Part shown: piece after piece, positions 1-11,646 of the stretch
Position numbering within the stretch: position 1 is the stretch's first letter
Layout of the letters: the number at the start of each line of letters is the position of its first letter
Assembly (NCBI GenBank): GCA_902805475.1
Contig: CADCSX010000001.1
Span: 62,001-126,000, forward strand
Length of the DNA stretch: 64,000 bases
Direction: 5' to 3'
From: Entonaema liquescens
Taxonomy: Eukaryota > Ascomycota > Sordariomycetes > Xylariales > Xylariaceae
Program-made: the position numbers and the translations under genes
Notes under the pieces: generated by a model
Told to the model about the DNA's origin: nothing
The model's database searches: none
The model's input: the letters and a program-made list of their open reading frames with translations, nothing else

Positions 1-1333
1 GTACGTTTATCGCGAGTTAGAATTCTGGACGTCTGGCTTCTTCCCTGGGTGTTTGTATCTCCTCCTCGAGCGTCAGCGGAAATATGCGCACGAGATCCGC
101 CGTATAGGCCAATCATCTACGGGATATGAGCTACATGAGCTTCAGTTACAGTAAGCATCGATCCTGTACTTCGAGATGTATAAAATGTTTATTAAAAAAG
201 GTTCGCATGCAAATGGTGGACCGCTAGCCTTTACCAAAACGCGAAAGTGAAGACGACGCATGATCTTGGATTTATGATCGCGCCTTGGGCTAGGGCAGCT
301 TGGGAACTCGAGAATGATACGAGGGGCTTTGATACTATGATCACGGCAGCGGAAAGTTTGATGACTCGTTACAGTCCGGTAGTAAAATGTATCCGATCGT
401 GGGATACGTGTATCACCAAGAGGTATTCCTTTCAGGATTCGGATAAAGATTTCTTGGTTATCATAGTAAGTAACAGTATCCCCATAACCCTGGCAATGTA
501 GACCGAAATGATGGGCTTATAACCCTTCACTGTAGGATAACTTGATGAATCTTGATATGATATTTTGGGCTGCCGCAAAGTCGCAGAACGATTCAATGTA
601 TGCAGCTGCGCTTAGCCATGCGAAGATAAGCCAACGCTGCCATATTCGAGCTGATTCTTCGACTGCGCATGTAGTCGTCTTCGATCCTCGTAACGGGGCT
701 ATCAAGTCTGTATTAACAAATCAAGGGTACGCGGATGACTCTTGTTGGTCTCGTGGCCAGGCTTGGGCAATTACCGGCTTTGCGCAGACGTACCATTGGA
801 CCAAAGACTCTACTTTTCTCGAGACGTCCAAGGCTTGCGCGGATTACTTCATAGAGCATCTACCTGCGTCTGCTATCCCACCATGGGATTTCCAAGCGCC
901 TGAAAACGAGCCGCAGCCTACGGATACTAGCGCAGCGATGATAGCTAGCTATGGGATGCTCTTGATTCACGAAATAGAAACTGCTGCTGGAAGGCCGAGT
1001 GCATATTTACAGCATGCGCTGAGAATAATAGAGGCTGTTTGCGCTTCTCACATTAATGATCCGGCTAAATTTGTTTTGAGAAGGGAGTTCATCGAGACAC
1101 CTGATATGGGAAGTCTGGGCAACCAGCAAACGGTGGAAGTTGAAATGGGAAATGGCGCAGAAACAATACTGAACGGCGCCACGATTAACAATTATGAATT
1201 TGCTCCGCGTAGATGGGCGAATCATGGACTGGTATATGCGGATTACTTTTTTCTTCTCGTGGGAAATAGGTTACTTAACATGGGCCTTGGAGACAGACTT
1301 GTTGAAGCTAAAGGGTTGAGTGTGGCAGAATGA
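1..1333 (+). CDS. Unsaturated glucuronyl hydrolase (GH88), 5' end missing
   Basis: Exons read as <1..150, 201..465 and 536..1333, with GTAAGC and GTAAGT donors; about 404 residues are visible and the N-terminus lies outside the window. GH88 enzymes hydrolyse the unsaturated uronic acid from oligosaccharides made by polysaccharide lyases. Visible family motifs: FWTSGFFPG near the 5' edge, THDLGF in exon 2 (the Asp matches a known active-site Asp), an Asp at the first codon of exon 3 after FLVII (the position of the second catalytic Asp) and CWSRGQAWAITGF in exon 3. No signal peptide can be judged. The 3' end lies 124 bp from the 3' end of the convergent Zn2Cys6 regulator, and a transporter follows. 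Family assignment is firm; the exact glycan substrate is unknown. Confidence 0.9.
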
Positions 1334-1457
1334 AGATCCCGTGGTGATTTATGGAAGGTTTGAATCACCCTTTTCTCTAGATGATCACCTTTATAGTTTA
1401 CAGTGATTAAATGTAGATGAGGTCAGTATTACCGATATCGCTTCTATTCCACGCAAC

Positions 1458-4111
1458 TCAAGGTGGCTTGTTATTATTCATAGGTTCTGAAAACATGCTT
1501 ATTCTTTGAGTGGGCAAGAATGGATGCTGTAAGTATGCATTGAGGTCCTCGAAGTTAAGCATATCAGTGTTGCCAAAAGACATTGTCCCAGAACTATCAG
1601 GATTGTTGGTTGGCAAGAAAGGGCCATGAGTTTGTAATGGGGCCGGCGCTGGTGAATGCGCATCTGCGTGGATCCGACTTGAATGGTCTGGCTGAAACGC
1701 AAGCGGCAGAGGAGGAAAGGCCAATGAGATACTGTCGGGAGAAGCATCATGGTTGGAACTGACAATATTTCGGCTTGCCATAGGGCTGGGCATGCTGTAA
1801 AGGTCAGCGTAATTTAATAGTTGACCGGTCTGATTTGGCACCGATATTGGTGCGTCTTGTTCCTGAAGATTACTATCTTCTGAATACGCGGGTTGCCTGA
1901 TATCGATGGTTCCAGGGCCCTGTCGCTGAGCGTGTCTGAGACGCGTCGCAAATTTAGAGGCTAAACTCTCCACCGAGCGCAAGCCTTCTTGCGGGCACGA
2001 CGGATTCCAACGACTGGACATCTCTAGGAGGCTCGCGACAAGAGATTCAAACTCTTTTAGCAACGGTACTTCGTAATAGGACGCGTGTGCTAGAAGCATG
2101 CGACCGCAAATAAATAGACAGAAGGCAAACTGTGGATTGGTTGGTGATGTAGAGCCTTGTAAGAACTTCTCCGTTATGATAGCAACTTCTGTTGCTGCGG
2201 CCAAACAGGTCTCTGAACTTGAAACACTCGGTAGCCGAATATGGCTATTCTGCCAGTCGGGTGAGGGATACGCGATGCTTTGGTGAAGAAGGACTACTGC
2301 GGTGTTGTGCGTAACGTGTGCAAGGGTTAAATTTGGGTCCATGATTCCGTCTTGGTTCAGGACGCAGGCCTCCCGCCATTGCTCAGGCAGATATAGCTTC
2401 CACCTGACAAACAATATTAGCAGGCATGATAAATTACGAAAACGCGTAAGGGTTGGAAAACCTACTGGATCAGGCGCAGATCTAACTGCTTGAATTTCAT
2501 CAGCCATACTTGCACCTCGTGTATCATAGAGATGTCAATAACCTGCTGCAGAAAGAACGAGGTTACAAGACTCAGGCTCTCCGTAGCCTCGATGCAGTAA
2601 GCAAATCCGCCGAGAGACTCGTGGGATTCTTCACCTACGCTTACAGAAGGAAGCGCACCGTTAATAGAGCCAGTCTGATCAGCGACACCGAAGTAGGGAG
2701 TGGGGGCCTCTAGAGGCTCCCCTGCTTCCCATAGGGCACCTTCGCAAGGCAGACGCATTTTCACATCCGTACTTGTTAGTGACAAGTTCCAACCAGTCGC
2801 AATGCTGCAAAACCAATCTAGTTGGAAAATATTCCAAAAGACACGCCGCCTCTCTTCTTTCTCGCTCCAATTACGCGCTGGGGGAAGAAAAGTCATCCTC
2901 TTAATCATAGCTTTGACAGAAGTAGCAATAGGCTGATCATCTTCCTCAACACTGAGTTGCAATTGTTCGACAGTCCGGGTCATGGAGCCGACTATAGACC
3001 AAGCCGAAGGCCCGCGACCACTGCCGAGAGTATCGAATGCACATATGATTAGAGCTTGCAAGTTCTCTACCGAGAAAGACTCCATACTTCGAAGTAGAAC
3101 AGTCTGTCTGCTTCTCTTGGCATTTCGTAGTTTCTCCTTAGCATTCCCAAGGCGGGCATCATCTGAGAATCTGGAGCATAGCGAAACAACTGCATGGAAT
3201 ATACTTGTTAAACGGGATCGTTTACGGTCGTCTGTCATGCGTTGGCGGAAGAGGCGGACATGAAGCATAGGGATCCATGGATGAATTTTCGCGAAGTATA
3301 TCTCAACCAATGCATCAACCAAGTCTCTTGGAGGCAAATCTACTTCGTCGTACTCGGTAGGCATGGCCTTATCGCGGTCTGCTATACTTCCCTGGGCTAA
3401 ATCACTCCCCGGCTGGTTAGGAGCCTCCATTATGGGGTTCTGTCGTAAAGAATCGGTCAATGTCAAATGTGCTAAATTGGTCCTCACTTGTGCGATGTGG
3501 TCTTTCAATGAAGAAACTGGCTCGCGAAGGCTGTTTGAAGGAAAATCAATGTTTCCATTGACCGTGGTCGATAGACCAGTCCATAGTTGCTGCCATAGCA
3601 TGCTCTGCCCAAGGAACATCTGCTCGAGACTCGCTATCAAGAATTAGCCTGGAAGGGCGTTGGCTGTATGGAACAAGACGACGGGGACTTGGGAAAAAAA
3701 AGTGACAACAAGAGAGTAACACACCGACTCTCTGACTTAGATTCTCTATAGCACCGGTTCTCATCCCTGGTTTAGAACGAGTATCATCATAGACGCACTG
3801 GGTCCCTATGTTTGCGTTAACGTTTAGCTGGACGAGACACGCTTGTGACTGCGAAGTTGCGAACGTGGGTGGCCCTACGATATTTGATACAAACAGAACA
3901 CGGTTGTTGTCGGGAGCATTTTGCCTTCTTTTTTCGACAGGACTGGCAGCTTCACAATTCATTAGGACATATTCATGTAGGCGGTTATTCTTTGCCAGTG
4001 TAATGCTTACGCCGGGCCCTCGACGTCGTCGTCGTCGCGTGATATGCGTCTTCTTTTGGAGCGTTGGTGAGTTTCACCATCCGCAGAAAAGCTCGCGTCC
4101 TCATCGTCCAT
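1458..4111 (-). CDS. Zn2Cys6 fungal transcription factor with Fungal_trans domain
   Basis: Five exons, in transcription order 4111..4011, 3949..3879, 3805..3725, 3633..2466 and 2403..1458, keep frame for 788 residues. A basic stretch (RSKRRR) precedes the binuclear zinc cluster, which is split over exons 2 and 3. The six cysteines are spaced C-x2-C-x6-C-x5-C-x2-C-x6-C and are followed by SKPGMRTGAIENL and a LEQMF linker, usual for this class. The middle-homology region (Fungal_trans, with FHAVVSLCSRFSDD and RRVFWNIFQLDW) fills exons 4 and 5; the last 120 residues are Pro/Ser-rich and probably an activation tail. The intron before exon 5 is placed by continuity of KQLDLRLIQ with WKLYLPEQW. It is divergent from the MFS transporter and convergent with GH88, so it probably regulates them. 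Confidence 0.88.
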
Positions 4112-5140
4112 GTTGATTATATCATCGAAAAAATCAACTCGTGCATTCAAGTAATGATATAACTACCTACATCTAACGCACGTAAAATATAGGAATCTTT
4201 TTACTAGGAATCCGGCATGAAGGTTAGACGGAGAGAAAATCGAGTTGACTAAAAGTAAAATGAGAGGTCAATGATCAATACTAGTGGGACATCCCCCTTT
4301 TGATTGATATTAGCGTATAACGGATTATTAGCATGGAGTCCTATCATTAAAAAGGATATATTATATCTTCTACTTGCATATCCCGTTTTTAATCCGTCAT
4401 GTGTTAAATACGTACATACCTAGTCTAGCACATCACTTCTATTAGCACATACCTATAGGCTTTCTAAGTAGTACCTAATGTCGTGGTTTATGAATAGGAG
4501 TCACCTATTAGTTTGCCGATGTTAAAACTTCCGTTGTGCATATCTAAAATCTTGGAACATTGCACCTTTTTTTTTTTTCTCCAATTCTTTATAACTAAGG
4601 AAAATTAAAATGAGGTTCAACTCCTCTTCAGTCAGCTTCATCTTTTGATATATCCCCATGGGGTTGATCGTGGAGAAATCTACATTCGAGATACCCGATC
4701 CTAACCTCTGAGAACGCGAAACTCGCAAACTGAGTTGCCAAGACACTAACACATTGAGATAGAAAATCTGGTTGGCTCGCTACTATATAGGTCCAAACCA
4801 TTGGGACGCAAACTGCTGTTTTGGTGGTAGGCGGAGGCCGGACTATCTTCCGGGCTTCTGTCCGCAACCTGCCCAGGTACCATCATCTACCAACATGAAG
4901 TGTGTTGCAGCTCGTTACTGCGACAAATGGGATCCCCATACTTCCCCGGTCTTGTCAGCCCATTCTCGGGTGTTGGCTTACCCCGGATTTTAAGTCTCTG
5001 AGTCAAGGGGTACATAATTACCAACTGCTGATCTCTCCTTGTCTCTGGGCTCGTCCCGACAAGGTCTCATTCAATGCAATACACCAGTGGTTCTTTACAA
5101 CTTTAAAGACGAAAAGACGAAACCCGAAACGCAGGGCAAC
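4112..5140. promoter_or_regulatory. Divergent promoter region between regulator and transporter
   Basis: This 1.03 kb has no supportable gene. It separates two divergently transcribed starts, ATG at 4111 (minus) and ATG at 5141 (plus), so it must hold both promoters. Visible sequence: a T tract around 4566-4579 and A/T-rich words at 4130-4400. Short frames here (for example 4628-4867 minus and 4772-4993 plus) show no family resemblance. No binding site for the adjacent zinc-cluster protein was identified with confidence. Confidence 0.5.
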
Positions 5141-7261
5141 ATGAGCGCCATCACTACCGTGGAAGATAATCGCATACTTAACCACGCAGATAGGGACAGC
5201 GAGGTCAGAACTTCCTCTCAGATCCGCGAATTAACGAAGCTTAGCTCATAGTCAACAGATTGAGGCTTATGCTGGCGCAGCCGGGACATATATTGACGAT
5301 GAAACCAACAGAAAACTATTTTGGACGGTCAATAAGCGAATCTTAGCATGCATGCTGGGAACATACTTTTGCCAATCTTTAGACAAAGGAACTCTAGGAT
5401 TTGCCTCTGTCATGAACATCAAGGCAGATGCTAATCTTCAAGGTCAAGACTATAGGTAAACCCCAACCCATACTTGACTTCAGAGATTATGATCAGCTCA
5501 CGATATCGCCTTCTTGCCTTTAGTTGGCTAGGCACGATTTTGTATGTGGGAGTTCTTGTCGGCGAATACCCTACGAACCTACTGCTTCAAAGACTTCCGG
5601 TGTCGAAATATCTTTCTGCTAATGTATTCTGCTGGGGTGTGGTTATAGCTTGCTCGGCTGCGACGCATAACTTCGCATCTCTAATGGTCGTTCGCTTCCT
5701 CCTTGGCATCTTCGAGTCGTGCGTCCAACCGGCCTTCATTATCATGTGAGTTATAAAGTATGAATAGAATATGTATAAGACCAAGACTGACTATAAGATA
5801 GGACTTCTATGTGGGTAAGATATTATAATTGCATCGATGACTATGGTATTCTTAGTTAAACTCTTATATGCAGTATACAAAACGCGAACAATCCGTCTTA
5901 ACCTCGCTATGGTGTATGCAACGTCAAAATTTCCCATCCCCTTTCACTTAGAAGCAGTTGGGTTTAAAGCACGTGTTTCGATAACAAGCTACTAACTTAC
6001 TCTACAGACTGCATGACTGGTGTCCAACTAATGGTGAGGTTTTCTAAGGTCTGGGTTAAGCTATTGATTCTAACTGAAAAATAGGTCGGGGGTTTAATTG
6101 CCTATGGCGCGAGTCACTTCCAAGGCCATTCGCTCAAGTCCTGGCAGCTACTTTTCCTCGTACTCGGATGCGCCACTTGTGCCTGGGCTGTCTTCATCGG
6201 CTGGTGGTTACCGGACAGTCCCATGAAAGCCAAGTGCTTCGACGAAGACCAGAAGCGACTAATGATTGAGCGCGTACGTGCCAATGAAACGGGTATCCAA
6301 AACAAGACTTACAAGCGGTACCAAATGCTCGAGGCGATAAAGGATCCGGTAATCTGGTGTTATGTCATGCTTCAGGTTACTTCCACCCTCGTTATAGGCG
6401 GGCTCGGGGTGTTTAGTAACCTAATAATCTCAGCATTTGGGTTCTCATATCTTCAAACGCAGCTCCTTAATATTGCTCAAGGGGCTGTTACTATTCTAGT
6501 CATGGTAGGAGGGGCTTGGATAGCGACTTGGACAAACCAGACAGCTATCATCATGCATGTCAGTACATCACCCCTTTATCTTTATTTATTCTTTCTCGTT
6601 CATATGGTGACCTTAAGTAACCTTCTCAGCTTTGGACTCTGTAAGCCAATAGTCGTTTCAAACTCGTTTCAAATCTTGAAGAACAACTGCTAACCCTCTA
6701 CCTAGTCCAGCTATTATCGGAACTGCTATTATATACTCAGTTCCCCCGAACCCTACAAACAAAGTTGGGCTTTTAATCGCTTTTTATTGCACACAATCCT
6801 ACCTTGCCGAGGGTAACATGATCTTCTCCTTGATTTCCCGGAATGTGGCAGGGCAGACGAAAAAATCTACGACCCTAGCCATGACCTTTATCGCCTGGGC
6901 TGCTGGCAACATGACGGCTCCTCAGGTTAGTACATATTAATCACTTTCCTCAACATATTACGTGCTAGCGGATATATATGCTTACCCTACAACTTTCGTG
7001 CAGATTTTCCAAGACAAAGATGCGCCCCGATACCAAAAGGGGTTCACAGCCCATTTTTGCCTTTATGTATTATTCAACCTGTTTCTGATTCTCCTTCGCG
7101 TGCTGCTCGTCCGTAGGAACATTGTCAAGCGCCATGATGCTTCTACTGCGACCACTGGAGAGCAGCAGACTGGCTCGAGCAACGAGGAAAAGATTGAGCA
7201 CGCCCACGCGTTCGACGATTTAACGGATAAAGAGAACCCCGATTTCAGATATGAGCTATAG
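5141..7261 (+). CDS. MFS transporter, Dal5/anion:cation symporter type
   Basis: Ten exons: 5141..5203, 5259..5455, 5524..5745, 5802..5814, 5874..5913, 6008..6033, 6085..6558, 6630..6640, 6706..6925 and 7004..7261, giving 507 residues, the normal length for Dal5-type carriers. Family landmarks: SWLGTILYVGVLVGEYPTN after the first loop, LLGIFE in TM4, the MWYTKREQ loop, GGLIAYGASH in TM6, LPDSP in the central loop, HLWTLPAIIGT and QSYLAEGN in the second half. The relatives import small organic anions such as allantoate, nicotinate or uronate-like acids. The first intron (5204-5258) is the least certain. Two microexons of 13 and 11 nt are required to restore conserved residues. Next to a GH88 hydrolase, uptake of unsaturated uronides is a reasonable guess, not shown by sequence. 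Confidence 0.87.
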
Positions 7262-7877
7262 ATGGTGTATTATTCAATTTGGCTTAGTACAATATGCTAG
7301 AGCGATGATTGAGCTAGTTGTTGCCATTACTGATTATTCGTTTTGGAATTTTTGGAGCTATATCGGCGAAACCTCCTTGTCGAGTCATCAATTAACCACA
7401 GAATTACTTGAGCGAAAACCCTAAAATATGGCACGTAACGTACTATAGAAACTTAGGTTACATATTGGTCTCTTCTAGGCCTGAGTAATGAACAAATATT
7501 TTTTTTATTGCATCAATTATGAGAGTTTTTTCTAGGTATTTTTTTAAATTTCCACCTCTCTTTTCTCCTTTTCATCTGTTATTTGTATAGTAGGTAGCAC
7601 CCAGTAAACTCCATCGTCCCTTTGGAAATTGTTCGAGTATTGTTACACTAAACGAGCTTTTCATTGTCCTGGTCTAGTATAAATTATTAAACTATGTAGC
7701 ATATTGTTTAGTAACATGTTGCTCAGTACCGTGTTAGGTATTCAGTGTGACTCACTTCAAGTATGTTGTTAAATTATGACTCTTCAGGGTTTAGATTTGA
7801 AATTTTGGAATATTGCTCTGTGGAAGAATTGATAGAAAGAGAGCAATTTTATTTTTATTATGTATCGTCCCAAATGT
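7262..7877. other. Intergenic spacer
   Basis: A/T-leaning DNA with short T tracts around 7500-7545. It sits between the 3' ends of the MFS gene and the minus-strand coiled-coil gene, so it should contain both terminators. A plus-strand frame at 7763-8122 overlaps the neighbouring gene and has no recognisable features. Confidence 0.5.
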
Positions 7878-8378
7878 CTAATTTAGCTCGCTTGGCTGTG
7901 TTTCCGGCTCAGAACGGGCTTCAAGATCTGGTACTTCTGATTGCTCCCTATAATACTCCTCTCGGCACTGTTGGATCTTTTCGTATAGATGGAACTTTTC
8001 TAGTTCCTGCTGTTCTCTTAATTGTTGCTCTCGTTCCCACTGATCGAATTCCCGGTCTTCTTGATCTATTTGTCGCTGTTGTGATTGGTAGAGATGGGCC
8101 AGCCATGTATGGTGAATTCTAATGGCTTCATACAGAAGCTCGAACTGCTTCACTAGATCGGTGTGAAACTCAAACCACCTCGTGGACCGTGGATCAACAT
8201 TCCTTATTGTATATCTAAGTTCTTCCTGTAATTGCTGGATACGACTTTCCAGATCACTTGTCCAGCCACTGATTACGAGGAGTTGAACGGACGGGTCTAC
8301 AGGCCCCTCTACTTGGGGAGGAAATGGAGGACAAAGCAACTGGTGCGGATGTTGGTCAGCTGGACTGGATGCCATCAT
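7878..8378 (-). CDS. Hypothetical 166-residue coiled-coil protein
   Basis: Not recognised. The frame opens with two consecutive Met codons at 8378, has a Pro-rich N-terminus (about residues 5-30), then a long charged helical stretch (about 40-150) rich in Gln, Glu and Arg with heptad-like spacing, for example QWEREQQLREQQELEKF, and an acidic tail. No signal peptide or membrane segment. The biased composition could come from a low-complexity real protein or from a fortuitous open frame. The opposite strand is also open over part of it (7763-8122) but begins without a conserved motif. Moderate confidence that it is a gene. Confidence 0.45.
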   Translation of the reverse strand: MMASSPADQHPHQLLCPPFPPQVEGPVDPSVQLLVISGWTSDLESRIQQLQEELRYTIRNVDPRSTRWFEFHTDLVKQFELLYEAIRIHHTWLAHLYQSQQRQIDQEDREFDQWEREQQLREQQELEKFHLYEKIQQCREEYYREQSEVPDLEARSEPETQPSELN

Positions 8379-9235
8379 AGTTGACCGACTTTTTCCCGGT
8401 TAACTGATGATCACGAGTTAAGTCGAATTTAGATGGTTTAGATCGCTTATAGTAGTAAAGTAGAGATCACGTAAGAAGACATCACGCAGGAGAAGGGTGC
8501 TTATATCCATTAATGCAGGTCTATGAATTTTTTGAAAATGGGTTGAATTAAACTATTGTAACTTAACAACCCTATTTTTCGTCAACTCATTCTAAGATAT
8601 ATAACAGGAAATTGTTCATTGCGCTAACTTACTGATACTAGTTCTTTCAGAGGTATGATATAATACTATATAAACAATACACTTGTAAAATGTATAAGTA
8701 CATCTACACTTGCTAGATAACAGTAGATGATATATAAGCGATATATGAGTTAGGTGTGTTATCTTGGTTGAAAATGGCTTGGTCGAATGAAAGGGCTGGG
8801 GTCTATTTATGGAGTACTCGAAATTGGGGTTCACTATGCTGAGACTTTTCGTAGTATCACAAAGAATTCATAGTTATATCGTACTATTGACAGGATCATC
8901 ATCCGAGAATAGATTCTCGTCCCTAGTAGTGTAGATGCGGGTAATTGCGCTTGACATAAGATATATCCCGCACATATATCACATAACTACATAAACTAAT
9001 ATGGCTTCTAATAGTTATAGGTAGATTATACCTATAGTTTGATAGATGTAATTCAAGACCTAGAACTATACGTCATCGTTCAAAGTTCATCGGGTGATAG
9101 TACCGACGTAAAAACACTAAATATTTATGCAACACTGCCATCTTGAATAGATGGTTTTATGGCGTACACTTGGACGCCAAAGTAGACCGTCTAACCCGAA
9201 ACCAAGTATGCGCCGCCTGCCGTAACGCCTGCTAG
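8379..9235. other. Intergenic spacer
   Basis: About 860 bp of A/T-rich single-copy-looking sequence between two minus-strand genes. It should hold the promoter of the coiled-coil gene and the terminator of the glycosyltransferase gene. I see no RNA gene, repeat or conserved frame. Confidence 0.5.
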
Positions 9236-10971
9236 TTAATGCCCTTGCCATATCAATTCGACCACCCAATCGAGCTCATCTTCGTCCCGGGAAGAATCCC
9301 CATTTCGCACGTATAGTTGTCTTAGATCCCCGTTCTCTGTAAACTCGGCTTCTCTCAGCCTATAACTCCTCTTCTGTTCCACGGGGTATGGTTTTCTAAG
9401 CGGACCAAGGCTGAAATTGAAGTCCTTGCTGTCGGCTTTACCCCACGTGCCCTCCATTAATTCAAGGTCGACTGATTCCAGGCCATCTGGATATTCCACG
9501 ATAGAAAATCCATTTGAGAACACCGTGTCGTTGCCGAACCGCCAGCGCTGCAAGAAACAATCCCCGCAGAACTTAGCGGCCTTTGCCATCTTCTCGACGG
9601 GTGCCTTATACCAACTTTTCCAATGGTGAAGATTCAGAGGTCTCAATCCAGCTTCGAAAAATCCGCTCACGTCGTCCCTTATATCCTGCTGGTATAGGCC
9701 TGGAAGAATGGTGAGTTTGGCTTTGGAGTTAGAGTATACGCAGTCCCGAAGGATAGTGTCGCCCTCCTTAGTCGTTGCGTCATGGATACATTGGAGAGCT
9801 TGATCAGCGAGCTTCCTGGCTAGCGGGGCTGATAGGTAGGCACCAGCACCGCCAAACGCCATGAAGCCGAAGATCTGGACAGAACTAAAGTCTTCCGAGA
9901 GGGCTCCGACGTAGATGTCCTTACTGTGGTCCAATTCGGCGAGACTGTCCGAAAGGGGTTTTAGGTTCGGGAAGAAAGTATCGTCGTCTATGAGACCATA
10001 CCACTGGGTACCGGGACTGTCGTGTTCAAGCATGTTGATTAGGACAGCAAAATGATTCTGCGACGTCGAGAAATCCCTACTGATGGGCCTCACTAAAGTG
10101 GCATTGATATCAGCCATCTCGAAACTGCGCTGGAGCCTCTTTATCTCTTCGGGTGATTTCTCTTTCGCGTCTGTAACGATAGCAACCAGCTTGGCACCAG
10201 TACCGGAGATCCAATGGGAAAACGGGATAATTGAGTCATTGAGACGTTTATAATCTGTTGCCACGCCGAACATTAGATGTTCAAACATGGCCTTCGGATG
10301 AGGCTTCGGGACAACTAATTTGATTGGCTCAGATGGAGGGATCGTAACATCTCTGCATTGGTACAGATCGATTTCTACATCACCTGCAACGAGAGGCTCT
10401 GTGACATTGACAACATTGTCTCTGTCGACAGTATCGGAAAATATGGGCTTAATATAGCGCCGAATGTAATGCACACGCTCGGTTAGTTCCAACTTGATAC
10501 TAGAGCGAACAAGAAGCTCTAAGTCCTTAGAACAGAGCCTAGGATCGGGAAGCGGCTGTTCATGTTCCTCCTCCTCGGACTCTTCCTCTGCTACAAGATC
10601 ATCGCCCAAGTTGGTAGGCGTTTCTGACGGAGGAGGAGTCGTACTGGTAGTAGTTGGCTTCCAAGCTTGCTCTTCATCTTTACCAGCAGGACTTGGCGTA
10701 GGAGTAACCGGACTTGGGGTTAGAATACGAGTAGTCAACTCTGCTGCGACGGCATGGTCGGCATCTAACAGGTCCACTGGAGTTATCGTATCTTTGTTCG
10801 GAAGGATTTGAGGAGCCGCTTCCGGATATGAGGGCGGGACACGATGATACAGATGGAGTGACGTGTAGGTCACAAGGAATAGGAGCGCGACGCTGGCGAG
10901 GACAAAGACGCGGGGGTCTTGGATGGAAACATGGGAGAGCCCTTCTTGTCTATATCATCGGGGAGCAGCAT
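9236..10971 (-). CDS. Fringe-like (GT31-type) type II membrane glycosyltransferase
   Basis: The open frame from 10954 to 9236 encodes a short basic/polar lead, one hydrophobic segment (VFVLASVALLFLV, about 10912-10875), a Pro/Thr/Glu-rich stalk (about 100 residues) and a luminal catalytic domain. The domain has a DxD-like metal site in GLIDDDTFFPN and a following FMAFGGAGAYLSAPLA, both typical of fringe/DUF604 GT31 enzymes that transfer sugars from nucleotide donors in the Golgi. The family is clear. The start is not: the anchor frame has no ATG before its upstream stop (about 10955-10957), while the nearest good ATG (10971, reading MLLPDD) is in another frame with no intron able to join them. 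Either a one-base error or frameshift exists around 10910-10935, or an unseen upstream exon is used. Confidence 0.75.
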
Positions 10972-11030
10972 AGCTGAGAAAATCAGGAAGAGGAAGAGAA
11001 CAACAAGTTCTTGAGGAGTCTTAGTTATTA

Positions 11031-11610
11031 CTCGTCAGGATTCCAAACATCCGACCTTTTGCCGGGGCTTCGCCCTAAGGTCAGGGACTTTTAAAAGGTA
11101 ACGAACTTTTAAAAGGTAATTTCTGTGGCTACTTAAATTTAGGTGGGATGCACACCTAATGTTAAGTACTACCCGAATTTTAAATATTATAAATATTATT
11201 AATACGTACAATCTTAATATTTTAACCTTTTCAATTTTTATATAACGTAACCACCTTTAATCGCATCGGCTTTGACATTATAATAATTATTGGCCTCTTA
11301 ATTATTTATAATATATTTTATTTATTTTTATTAAAAATTGGTGAGTATTATTTGAGTGTAAGAAAAGCGACAGCAAAAGTGACGATAATCGCATTAGATC
11401 AACGTTTTATTACATAATATAAAGTTAAAGCATTAGATCTTTGCATGTAAATGGCACTATTCATTTTGATTGAAATACTTAAATTTGTATGGTCAGCACT
11501 AGTAAAAATTTGTACTAAAATTTACCTTTTAAAAGTCGTTACCTTTTAAAAGTCCCTGACCTTAGGGGCGAAGCCCCGGGAAAAGGTCGGATGTTTAGAA
11601 TCCTGACGAG
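11031..11610. mobile_element. 580 bp MITE-like element with about 89 bp inverted repeats, flanked by TA
   Basis: The left end (11031-11119) begins CTCGTCAGGATTC and the right end (11522-11610) is its near-perfect reverse complement. Each arm carries two copies of the word ACTTTTAAAAGGTAA (one copy with a one-base change). Both ends abut the dinucleotide TA (11029-11030 and 11611-11612), the target duplication of Tc1/mariner/pogo-class transposons. The 400 bp core is A/T-rich and has no coding capacity, so it is a non-autonomous element. It lies about 60 bp beyond the glycosyltransferase start, inside its probable promoter. Confidence 0.85.
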
Positions 11611-11626
11611 TAGAGAGGGAAGTAAT

Positions 11627-11646
11627 AGAGAGAGAGAGAGAGAGAG
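11627..11646. repeat. AG dinucleotide microsatellite
   Basis: About ten uninterrupted AG units just outside the right end of the MITE-like element. Confidence 0.9.
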
